Below, piece after piece: positions 23,181 through 33,058 of a DNA stretch of 64,000 nt. Each line of letters begins with the position of its first letter. Position 1 is the stretch's first letter. This DNA comes from Aporrectodea caliginosa. Its lineage: Eukaryota; Annelida; Clitellata; Crassiclitellata; Lumbricidae. The DNA is taken from the NCBI GenBank assembly GCA_020284085.1, contig JACEVL010000146.1, positions 635,723 through 699,722 on the forward strand, in the 5' to 3' direction. The translations under genes were made by a program, and so were the position numbers. Below the pieces are notes generated by a model, which had not been told where the DNA came from, ran no database searches, and saw nothing but the letters and a program-made list of their open reading frames with translations.

Positions 23181-25001
23181 CTTCAATAAAAAAAAATCAT
23201 TATTGCGCAAATAGTTGACTGGTTACAATAGACCTATCTTTTTACTTTAGTCATATACTTTTGTATTTTCAATTATTGATTTAATTGTTTTTGTGTTACT
23301 ATTTTTATTTGTATTATATAAGTAGATTTAATGTGCATCTGTCAAGTGTTTGATCATTGTATGCGTTAGACTGACCGACACCTAAATAATAACAAATTTA
23401 ATATAATTAATAACAAACTATTACTATTCATTCACTATGTTTCTGCTATGCTGTAGGAATGTATGTTGAGTGCTAATAATAATCTTCGGTTATTATTTCA
23501 AACCGACACACCGCAGTATGAGTAGAATTCATACTATGAACGGATGATCACAAGTTATTACAGGAGTCGAATTTAACTGTATGGCAGCCAAGCAAGGCGA
23601 CCTTCACGTCCTACTGCTCGTTTTACCAACGCCATATGGCGAATAAAATACTGATTCAACCTTTGAGAGGGTAGCGGGAAGCGATCCCGCGTCTGTGCTG
23701 ATCTTCTGCTCTTCGTGCCAGTGTTACCATTACCATAAACCTCTTCCCGTTGGTTACTTTGATCATCGAATCGATTATTCATTTTATTTTATTTATTTGA
23801 TCTATTGATTTCAACCAAAGTAGACTGCATGAATACAATTTATGTAGGTTGACGCATTCTGTAAACCTGTTTTGGTAGATAAAGTTTCTCTCTGTAAAAA
23901 CATGTGTGCAGACTCTCTTTCTGGGTCTCCATTTTCACTTAATTTCTCTCTGTTCAAATAAAATAGCGACCTTTTCTTGCCCGTTTCAGAATCCTTCTGA
24001 TTTTTTTTATACCAGCGATGTCTTTGTCATTTCATTCACCTAAGCTGTACTGTATAATGTTGATTACATGTTTTAAACTTCCTTTGTGAGAAGTGAGTTC
24101 ACAAGAACCTACCAACAACGGTTTTTCTAAATTGAATCCTATCGATGTTGATCGTTTTTGAAATAGATGGTTGAATATTTTCAATAACACATCTCTCAGC
24201 TGCTTCGATTTGTATAGCATCTCAATATTTCCAAGGGCTGCTTGTGAACGAGGCCAGATCCAAACGACCGTCGTCTGTCTGTCCAAATTAGAGTTGAGGA
24301 TTTCTATGCCTTCCTCCCTCAGTTGAGTGATGAGTTTATCGGTTTGAGGTGATCTTGGTTTGGTTCTCTTTCGATGATTGCTCAGTCCTTGATGAAGCAT
24401 TCTTGTGTCCGTAAATTCCGTGCCATAATTCTTAACTTTCACCTTTATTACAACTAAAACCAGAAAGATACAATATTTAGCACTTGTTTCTTGTAGGCTG
24501 TGTCATATCAGTTGACTGCAGTTTAATTAACTACATGAATTATAATTAGTTACACACTGAATTAATATTCTTTAGCTTGTAGCCTATATGCGTCAATTTA
24601 TTATTAATACAGCCTTCAATCGAATCTTGTGGCCAGTCTCCCACATTATTATCATAAAATAAAGTAGGGCCTATGCTATTGATCAGCCTTTAAATTAAAT
24701 TTGCACTGCGAACCTCCTCCGTTTTCGATGATCTTTGCCACTGCTGTTTGGTTTGTTTGTCGAAGACACTCGGCGAAATCTGAAAACTTTTTGTCGTCGA
24801 AGGATCCCACGAAGCGCAAAAGTTCGGCGTTCTTATCTCGTTTCGAACGTTGTCGTTGAATGAAGTAACGTTGTTCATCAGTTATGCAGTTGAGAGAAAA
24901 CAGCGAATTTATGAACTCGTCATTCGGTTGAACATTATGAACAAGATAATTTTGGTTGTTTCTACAAATGGCTGACCGCTTCTTGCTTTCTTCATAAAAA
25001 T
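22273..25001 (-). CDS. CARD plus NHL-like propeller protein, copy A (3' three exons)
   Basis: Minus-strand spliced gene. Exons: 25001-24714 (CARD), 24453-24040 (middle), 23180-22273 (propeller, stop). All joins are phase 1 with AG acceptors (TTTGCAG, GTTTTAG, ATTGAAG) and GT donors (GTTCGC, GTGAAT), so the three modules are symmetric. The frame is open throughout, about 535 residues. The first coding exon was not found; a phase-1 donor upstream is required. CARDs bind other CARDs in apoptotic and inflammatory signalling, and six-bladed propellers bind protein or RNA partners. The combination suggests a cytosolic sensor or adaptor, but function is inferred. No NTPase (P-loop) lies between them, unlike Apaf-1. 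Copy B, about 24-26 kb downstream, is damaged, so this may be the working copy. Confidence 0.7.
23505..23765 (-). mobile_element. tRNA-derived SINE family 2, in copy A
   Basis: On the minus strand: GGTAATGGTAACACTGGCAC, then GCGGGATCGCTTCCCGC (B-box-like), AGTAGGACGTGA and a 3' end with CAGTTAAATTCGACTCCTGT and GATCATCCGTTCATA. It lies in the intron before the propeller exon and is also in copy B, so it predates the duplication. Confidence 0.75.
24040..24453 (-). CDS. Middle exon of unknown fold, copy A
   Basis: 414 nt, 138 codons, phase 1 to phase 1. Basic N-terminal part (LSNHRKRTKPRSPQTDK), then a predicted strand-helix unit: TTVVWIW, ALGNIEMLYKSKQLRDVLLK and GFNLEKPLLVGSCEL. No P-loop, zinc finger or membrane helix is seen. 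I do not recognise the family. Confidence 0.6.
24714..25001 (-). CDS. CARD exon, copy A
   Basis: 288 nt, phase 1 to phase 1. Encodes a six-helix death-fold pattern: YLVHNVQPNDEFINSLF, then NCITDEQRYFIQRQ, AELLRFVGSFDDKKF and FAECLRQTNQTAVAKIIENG. The spacing (I-T-x-E/D in helix 2-3, L-L-x-x-V in helix 4, F-x-x-F-x-x-x-L in helix 5) is typical of CARDs. A death domain is less likely but possible. Confidence 0.75.
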
Positions 25002-25682
25002 CTGCAAATAACAATGAAATCACGACATTTTAATGATAACTTGGATCTGATACTTTATAGCATGTCTTCAGTGCGAAACCATTTCCCGAAGGAAACGAGA
25101 ACCTTCAGTGCCTGCTGACTTTTGATTTGATAGAGGAGGAAAATGATGGCTTGGGACCAACGAGGAATCATGAATTCAACAACAATCCACAAGGTAAACC
25201 ACCAGTTTGATGCGCCGGAAATTCCTGGCCCAAACGCCATGTTTTACACGCCTTAGACCAGTCGATTCGACGCGCCTACAAGAAGAACAGTCCACCAACA
25301 ACCGCCCATCACTGGGCCTGCCAATCATTCGTAGGGCTGCTAAGCAGACGGCTCGATGAAGGTTCCTTAACTAGAGACTTACGTCACAGCGAATTGGGTA
25401 AAATCTCATGATTGTTAGATTGGTTATCAACGAAGTCTGCTTTCAAACGACGAAGTCTAATTGACCTCGACTGGTTTGTTCAAAGAATTTCTCTATATCG
25501 GAATGCAATATCGCTATTATCTATTGATTCGAGACTCGGCCTGCCTTCAACCATGTTGGTAGGCCTAATTGTTACGCCGTTTATTATGCCATTTCGTTAG
25601 ATTATTCATCACAAGACAAATTTTGTTCGATAAATCTAGTATATTTGGGGTACTAGTGTTACAATTCTGATTTATCTCTTCA
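25002..25682. other. Upstream flank of CARD-propeller copy A
   Basis: A 61-codon minus frame at 25055-25240 starts MAFGPGISGA and has a hydrophobic stretch, but copy B lacks about 60 bases of it and loses the frame, and no phase-1 donor follows. It may be 5' untranslated or promoter DNA. The duplication edge is near 25502. Confidence 0.4.
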
Positions 25683-25862
25683 TCCTGAGAGAGATATTCA
25701 TTCATTCATTTCATAGATTTATATAGCGCCCCTTCAAGATTATCTACTCAGAAGCGCTCCCGACTCAACCTCGGCTAAAGAGAACAGTCTTCAGGTTAGA
25801 GAAGAATGTGGCCGCAAGGGCTCTATGCATTAGGCGTAGCTCCACAGGGAGCTCATACCAGA
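25683..25862 (-). pseudogene. CR1/L2-like LINE 3' end, minus strand
   Basis: Minus frame gives WYELPVELRLMHRAL, FFSNLKTVLFSRG and V-G-S-A-S-E, then GGGGCGCTATATAAATC and a (GAAT)n tail. It is the same C-terminus as the LINE at 18078-18730, more decayed. Confidence 0.8.
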
Positions 25863-27470
25863 TTGATATTGTGTTGTCCAACTTTATTCGGTCGCGAATA
25901 AATGAAGTCTCATTGAAATTGTCCGGTTCAGTTGGCAGGGGACAATGGGTGATCAGACTGAGAGTCGAGCCTCCGAACTACAGACCTATTTACACCGGCT
26001 GTGACTGGGAAATCCTGTTTTCGTTATAGAGGGACTTGAGGGTCTGTCGAATGGTGTTGATCCTAAACCACCAGGTGACTGGCGTTGAATGCCTGTCCAT
26101 GCTCTGGAGATTTCAGGGTGCTGAGCCTTTTACCATCTACGAGGGATTGGTGGAGGGTAGAATCTTCAGGCGTGTTGGACATTATAACCATAATCGCTAG
26201 TCATCTTCGATGTAACATGGTTGGAGAACTCTGAACATGTTGTGAACTGTTAACTGTTGATGGCAGTCCCTCGGTTACCGTTGGGCTGTTCGTGTGCGCG
26301 AGGGCTCACTAGCTGTGATTCTTCAAGTGTCTGGATAATCAACAAAGTGTAGCGCTAAATGGCATGCTTTGTAGGCTGCTATTAGCACCGTGTATTGCAG
26401 GCTGTCTGTTCTGTTAGTAGCCCTAGTTAAGATTTATGTCTTCTGTCATTTGTGTTCTTGGGAATTGTTTCAATTGCATAATTGTACACTGTAACCGGTT
26501 GCGGTTTGTCAACCGGATTGTTGCAATAAACGAAAAATATAATGTCTGAAAGTTCTCAAAAATCCATCCATCCATCCATCTATCTGTGTATCGATCCATG
26601 TATACCAGCCTATCTGTGTATCTCCTAACTACCGGCCTATTCTATGTATCTATGTGTCTGTCTATATTTATGCGCTATATAGGGTCTGGCGCGTTTATAA
26701 TTGCAGCATACTTTTAAGTCACCTACTATGCATGCTTTACACCCTGTGGTAACTTGATGTTACTGTAGAGTGCTAATAGTAACATGGCTTTCCATCTGGT
26801 AAGATACCTAACTTTATAGTAACTTCTGGTAAGCTTATTTCTAAGTGTGTACGCACTTGACGCCTGTATCAGCCTATAGATATGTATCTGACGATAGATA
26901 GGTCATATGCTTATGCTCATGGACGATGCATATAGTTCCCGCTCTTTGCTGACGTCCGTGAAGTTTCCTCCTTCCGTCTATCCATCCATCCATCCATCCA
27001 CAATATGCATGCTGCAGACCTTCCTCTCTTCCTTCCAACCCGCCCACAGACAGGACGCAGCGGTGCGTAACGACTCCTCCACTATTATACATATACCCAA
27101 CACTTCGCCCCTCGTCGGTGGCTGACAGCCCCTGCCATAATTCCCAAAATCCTTAACGACCGTATACATGTCACCCATGCAAATGTATGAATGTATACGT
27201 TTGTGTTTGCATGTATATACGCGCTAAATAAGTGTGCGTGCCTACGTGTATGCGGGGATTAGTGCAGACATTGTATGCGGGCAAGTGCGAAGTTTACCCG
27301 ACTTCTATGGGACCCGACGAACGCACAATGATGACCTTTAATTGAAAACCCATCGCATCAGACGCGCACAAAGGCCAACTGTTGCCATCAGTCACCACAG
27401 GTGCACCGTCCACAATGGAACCTGTCTTATTATATCATATACTTAACACGCGCACCGCACAATAAAGCAC
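25863..27470. other. Non-coding spacer
   Basis: No gene recognised. It ends one retroposon-like segment with TTGCAATAAACGAAAAATA (26520). Short CATC/TCTATC repeats occur at 26562-26600 and 26979-27000. Confidence 0.5.
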
Positions 27471-27472
27471 GA

Positions 27473-27473
<1 letters not shown>

Positions 27474-27516
<43 letters not shown>
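27474..27516. repeat. (TA)n microsatellite
   Basis: TA-rich run with ATG and GTA interruptions; a second short run lies at 27550-27562. Confidence 0.85.
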
Positions 27517-27517
<1 letters not shown>

Positions 27518-28090
27518 TATAGCACACTGGGAGAATATAGCATTTCGTGTATATATATATATTAGAACAGATTTTTATATTCCTAATCCTATGTGTACAA
27601 AAGCATGTGTGTAAATTTTCCGACATGTTCAAATTGTGTTTCTTTAAATTAACCTCTGCTGGATGTTCAAGGATTCATGGCAAGTGTGTGGTGTACACAT
27701 CGTTAGCGGATGAGTTTTGGCCGCGGAATGTCGTAAACCTGGGTCTGATCAAAAGGCTCATCATGATCGTGGCTTATCAGTGTATACGCTTTAAGCTTAT
27801 ACCTAATGGCTTATCAATAAACGTTCACTTTTTCCGCACTGAACATAATGCGATGTATATTTGCGCTTTGTGTAAGATGTTTTCGGAAGCCTAAAAAGAA
27901 GTTTTTCGTCCAGGCTCTAAGTAAAGATTTCGGCAAGCATTGAAGGCCTTTACACAAAACGTTTGGACATTTATTGTCTCTAGACAGGTGGTGTGCATCA
28001 AGACATGGAGGCACTAATGTGTGCCAACGTTATAAGTGTTTCGATCTGATGGATTATGATCTCTGAGAGCGATTTCACTCGAAGTGTTGG
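27517..28090. other. Non-coding spacer
   Basis: A 115-codon plus frame (27547-27894) has no recognisable domain, repeat or splice context and is probably chance. Confidence 0.45.
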
Positions 28091-28262
28091 ATTCAGAGTT
28101 TAGCGACATCTTAGGCAACAAGGCCGTTGACGACGTCGACATAAGTTATAATTTCTAACAGTTCTCATATATTTCAAAATATTCGACCATGCAATCTATT
28201 TATCTATATTGAATTTATATAGCGCACCTTCAAGATAACTATACTCAGAGACGCAATATACT
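28088..28262. repeat. Module A and a minus-strand LINE tail
   Basis: Module A: GAGTTTAGCGACATCTTAGG ... GGCCGTTGACGACGTCGAC (28097-28140). Then AATTTATATAGCGCACCTTC (28211-28230), the minus form of a CR1/L2 tail. Confidence 0.65.
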
Positions 28263-28679
28263 TCGTAGCTGCATGGACCTCCCATCCAAGACCATCGAAC
28301 TCTTCAGTTGCAGTGTATATGTGCACTGACACCTTCAGCGGAGTACAATTGGTCTGCATGGTTTATAAATTGTACACCCAAGTACATATATGCTTCTGCA
28401 TGCATGTATACAGGAACTCAATTTAGAACGGTGGTGGCGATCGATGTTCAAAGGTAATTCTGCTGTATAAGGCAAACACGACCGCAGCAATATCCAAAGA
28501 TGTACTAAACCTCATTCAACTGCACCATATATATATACGGGGTGTAACGTATACCCTATATTTGTGGGAATTGCGTATAAGATTGTTTGAGTCCTCGAGG
28601 AAATTGCGCGCAAGGACTATATTATATACAAGGTCCAATGAAGTGGACGTTAACAATTAACCCTGAGGGCAGCTGTGCC

Positions 28680-28859
28680 CATGGGCATAGCCAGAAAAAA
28701 TTTCGGAGGGGGTTTTAAGATTTCGAGGGGTTTTCCATTGAAAATCGTCGCAAATGTCCAGGTTTTTCGTATTTTGCATGTAAAAGCGTATACACATTTT
28801 TTCGGAAACTTATTTGGGGGGGGTTTGAACCCGTAAAACCACCCCTAAATACGCCCATG
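28680..28859. mobile_element. hAT-type MITE, 180 bp, perfect 8-bp target duplication
   Basis: GCTGTGCC at 28672-28679 and again at 28860-28867. Ends are CATGGGCATAGCCAG and, reversed, CATGGGCGTATTTAG. The interior is GGGG-rich at both ends, as in other CATGGGCGTA-type elements of animal genomes. No coding capacity. Confidence 0.85.
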
Positions 28860-28867
28860 GCTGTGCC

Positions 28868-29336
28868 ATTATGTGACGTTATTCCAAAGCACAAAAATGT
28901 GTAACTGTATTGATATATGAAAACTTTGTCTTTATAACGTGGCCAAATGTTTCTTGATGCTTATTTATTGCAATGGCGCTCCAGAAGTTTTCGTGGGGCA
29001 AATACTTTTATAGGCTAAGCAAGGTCACATCCTTAACTTCGATGATGCTATATACCTTGCTGCAAGATTGAACCTTCTCAAAAACCATTTTCCCTCATCG
29101 GGATTTTAGGGTCTTTTAATTTTACACGCTTTTGAATAATTATCAGCTTTTTTATTGACAAGTGTTTATAGAATATGTCTACTTGTCCAGAGAAAAATTC
29201 TTTATGCATGCATGGTCTCTGGCATGTCGTAAAAAGTTTTGTTGGCTAACTTGCTTACACAAAGCGAAAATAGCACATTGTATGTTCTATATATAGCACA
29301 AAGTGAACGGTTTTCGATTTAGGTTTTGAATTACTT
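28868..29336. other. Non-coding spacer
   Basis: No gene or repeat core recognised; contains a weak LINE-tail-like GGCGCTCCAGAAG (28975). Confidence 0.5.
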
Positions 29337-29488
29337 TTAGTCGAAACGATTTTCGTGACCTATTAAGATTATATAATTTAAGTTTCGCAAATGCATGGCC
29401 AATTTTTCCTCATCATCAAACTCCTGTGTGTTGCCGATCTTCTGCTCATCGATGTCTGTGTTTTCTGTGTTCAGTTCATGGAAATCGG
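29337..29488 (-). CDS. Possible terminal coding exon, unknown gene
   Basis: Minus strand. An acceptor-like TTTGTGCAG precedes 29488, and 50 codons follow to a stop at 29337. The product is acidic: FHELNTENTDIDEQK and EFDDEEKLAMHLRNLN. Composition and splice context look exon-like, but no neighbour exon or domain was found. It may be a chance frame. Confidence 0.3.
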
Positions 29489-29914
29489 CTGCACAAAGTA
29501 TATGGCATATATGCGATATATATCCGTGAAGTCTTTCGTTACAACTTTCGTATAGGCAACCTTTGGGGTGCAAGCACTGTGGCGTCCCCCCTCCCACTAA
29601 ATCAAATGGAGGCATTTCTAGGTTACAACAGAATCCGACCAATCCCTTGACTATTATTTAAGATACCTGCAGTGCTCTTAAGAAACGAGAACTTTGTCAA
29701 CGTTAGGACATGCATGGTGTAAATAATCGGACTCTATACAAAAATTGTCAAAAATATATAACGCACTGGATAGATATAGAGTCGCCGTATATGTACAGAT
29801 TTTCCAACACACTCGCATTTATTAATTAATTTGCTGTAATTGTATACGTTGTCGATGAAGCATTATAATTGAGCATGCATGCATACTGCAGGTCCGATTA
29901 TGTTTATCGGGGGG

Positions 29915-30135
29915 ATCCATATATAGTATAGTGGTAACATCACTGGCGTGAAGAGCATGTAGGTTACCGGAATCGCTTCCCGCAAGCGTCCCAAACGTCC
30001 ACTCAGCTTATCATTCGCGAGATGGCGCTTTGGTAAAATGAGATGTAGGACGTGATGGGCGCCTTGCATGGCTTCCGTATACAGTTAAATTCGACTCCTG
30101 TAATTACTTGTGATCGTCCGTTCATACTGATTTGT
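29915..30135 (+). mobile_element. tRNA-derived SINE family 2, plus strand
   Basis: TATAGTGGTAACATCACTGG (A-box-like), CCGGAATCGCTTCCCGC (B-box-like), GGTAAAATGAGATGTAGGAC, GGGCGCCTTGCATGGC and the 3' end CAGTTAAATTCGACTCCTGT. The body matches the two copies in the duplicated genes. Confidence 0.8.
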
Positions 30136-30310
30136 AATCGTATACTGCGTACTTGTCAGTTTGAAAATATTAAGCGAAGATTATTATTGTATGTATGTAC
30201 GTAATGTATGTATACGTATGTACTGAATGTATGCATGTATGTTTGTATGTATGCCTGCATGTATCCATGCCGTGCTGCATGCACATAAATGTAATGTAGA
30301 CAGTAGACAG

Positions 30311-30690
<380 letters not shown>

Positions 30691-30894
30691 TCAAGTTGTC
30701 GTTGCGTGTAGCTTTGTACGTCTATCGTTTGGCGGCGTCTTAGCTTCATCTTCTTCAGATTAATTGAATTGAGTGCCGCCGATATCTGATTGCAGTTGCG
30801 CTCTGCTGTACAGTAAAGGCGGCATTATGATCGCTATAGGCTGCAGGCCCCCTCTGTCATATAGGCAACGGTTGAGATCTATAGGCTTCATAAC

Positions 30895-31055
30895 TGTCTC
30901 TGTCTGTCTGTCTCTGTCTGTCTCTGTCTGTCTCTGTCTGTCTCTGTCTGTCTCTGTCTGTATCTGTCTCTGTCTGTCTCTGTCTCTGTCTCTGTCTGTC
31001 TCTGTCTGTCTCTGTCTCAGTCTGTCTCTGTCTCTCTGTCTCTGTCCCTAACCTG

Positions 31056-31143
<88 letters not shown>
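30895..31143. repeat. (CTGTCT)n followed by (CT)n
   Basis: TGTC/CTGTCT hexamer-like repeats to about 31055, then pure CT to 31143. The CT part is complementary to the GA tract 370 bp upstream. Confidence 0.97.
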
Positions 31144-31146
<3 letters not shown>

Positions 31147-33058
31147 GGCCCGATCTGTCAGTCTGTCTTCTTCTAAGCCGATGCACTTGGTTGGGTGCGT
31201 AATGTGTCGATTGATGAAGAGTTGATGCTTTGTTCGTTGCCCCTGCCCTCCCCCCCTCCCCCATCCTCAGACGGCAAATTGAGGGGTGGCTGTCGGCACC
31301 TGACACTTCCTATAATCCGGGTATTGTCAGGCGGAATATAGTCGCCCCGGGGCAAGAGGGAGCGCGAAAGGGCTCACTTGTTTACCCTGCTCTTTGGCAA
31401 ATCAGCGGGAAACGATCATCGCCCTAATCGTCACGTGCAAAGGCATTCGCCCCCTTTGTCTTACACAATCTACCCTTCGTCCCTCCTCTCTCCCTCTTAT
31501 CACAGGACAACCCGAAATTCACACCATTCTAATTTACTTGCTGTTCTCAGCTCTACTTAACCCGCTTTGCACTTTTGCGTTTTCTATCTATATACCTGTC
31601 TTGACATCTTAATCTCTATAATGTGCACCTGCCGATCTTTTTCAGCCTGCAGCACCCTATACACTTGTAATCCTCACATCCACCTTCTTTTTCACTCACT
31701 TCCCTTTCACACTCTCCCATGCAGTAGCAGGCAGCCACCACCCCATTTTTGCAAACGAACTGGTGTAGGTGTGCGCATGTGATTAAGGCTGCCATGGCAT
31801 GTTCGAATCGACTCTTGTTGACGTGGATTTAAACAATTTTAGTGGAGCGAAGTACTCGAGTTTAATAGAGGAAAAGTAGCCAAAACATTAACTGTGTTTT
31901 GCCTCTGTGAATGGAGATGAACTGCTCTAGTGACTAATTGTTGAACGACGCTGTGTAAATAATGCGTCTTTTGTCAACTAGCTTTTTGAATAAACGAATA
32001 TTTGATGATTGATGATGACCATTATCTCTCTAACTACATACATGCTTCATCAAGCCAATCATCCGTCCTTCCATCCCTCCCTCCCTCCATGTCCATCCAC
32101 CCATTCAACCATAACCGTTGCTCTTGTAACTTCACCGTACCCCACCCTCTCATCCCACCCCCATCCCAGCTAACCATGCCCGTCATCGACCATCAGTCAG
32201 TGCCCTTTCTTTTCTGACAGCGTTGACGAGGCTTACATAGGGGTATACCCACCCCATCCGTGGCACCCCTCAACCCGCTGCGGTTCACGGCCGTGTAATG
32301 TGATTAAGGGGAAACATCTTGACGCGTCGTCGCCCTGCGTTCGAATGAAGACATCACCCGTTGTTTACCGATTGGAGATTGATATATTATAATCGGGGTT
32401 TCGGTGTGGCATCGCGGCTGGGGCAGGAGGGAAATGGGGTGGGCCAGAGCATTAAGTAAGTCGTTCGCCGTCTGTTTACCCCTTGCCTCGACCCCCGGTC
32501 GCGCTGAATGGATTTCTATTAAGACCAGCAGACGTTTCACACCTCCTTGTGGCCGCGAGATGGGGTAAATTATCGTCAACCTTTCTATCAAAGCGAAAAA
32601 ATACGCTCCGCCCCCTCTAAGGCAGTGTCTTTATCGGCCGAACTGTCAATCATCGCAATTCTATGACCACATTGAGATCTAAAAATGCATGTCTGCTGAG
32701 ACAGACACTACTGTGAAGTCATGAAGTGTTGGCTCATTATTTCTGATTGTGACGATAACAACAGCCTGCAGGCTGCAACACTTGGTAATGAGACATTATT
32801 TCGGTCACTGAAAATGCTTTGATCATGCGACGCTCCGCCAATTCCTTGACGTCATTCAGGTCTACACTTAAGACTCGATAATTAATTAATTACTTGATTG
32901 ATTGATTGATTGATTATTTGATAAATGTATGATTGATTGATTGACTGATTTATTTATTTATTTACCTAAAACGGGCGCTATATAAATCCATGCAAATAAT
33001 GAATAGTTGTGCTCACTTGCAACACGATGTGTGGACATACTGGGCTTCAATGCTTTTC
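31144..33058. other. Unique, CpG-richer non-coding block
   Basis: No repeats of the window's families were seen between about 31150 and 32870. The 32220-32610 part is CpG-rich (ACGCGTCGTCGCC, CGACCCCCGGTCGCGC) beside AT-rich words such as ATTATAATC and CTTTCTATCAAAG. It could be promoter or enhancer DNA. No coding exon was recognised. GATT and ATTT repeats follow (32881-32966). Confidence 0.4.

Larger units (their letters stand above)
10785..25502 (+). repeat. Segmental duplication, copy A
   Basis: Collinear with 38094-51155 in the same orientation. Anchors in order (A/B): ACACTGAATGTCTGGTAATT (10887/38193), SINE (12530/40455), LTR-like block (13253/41211), foldback (15853/44346), TGTCGTCAACGGCCTTTGAT (19512/45286) and the CARD-propeller gene (22273/46582). 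Homology fades near GTATTCGTACA on the left and GAATTTCTCTATA on the right. Copy A has extra insertions: a hAT element, a LINE and an (ATG)n block. Confidence 0.9.

Noticed and set aside
24040..25001. True Apaf-1 homologue
   Set aside because: No P-loop or NB-ARC motif lies between CARD and propeller, and the propeller is a single six-blade NHL-like unit, not WD repeats.
25055..25240. First exon of CARD-propeller copy A with a membrane anchor
   Set aside because: Copy B lacks about 60 bases and loses the frame, and there is no phase-1 donor to fit the CARD exon.
27547..27894. 115-codon plus frame as a gene
   Set aside because: No domain, no splice or promoter context, and it starts in TA-repeat sequence.
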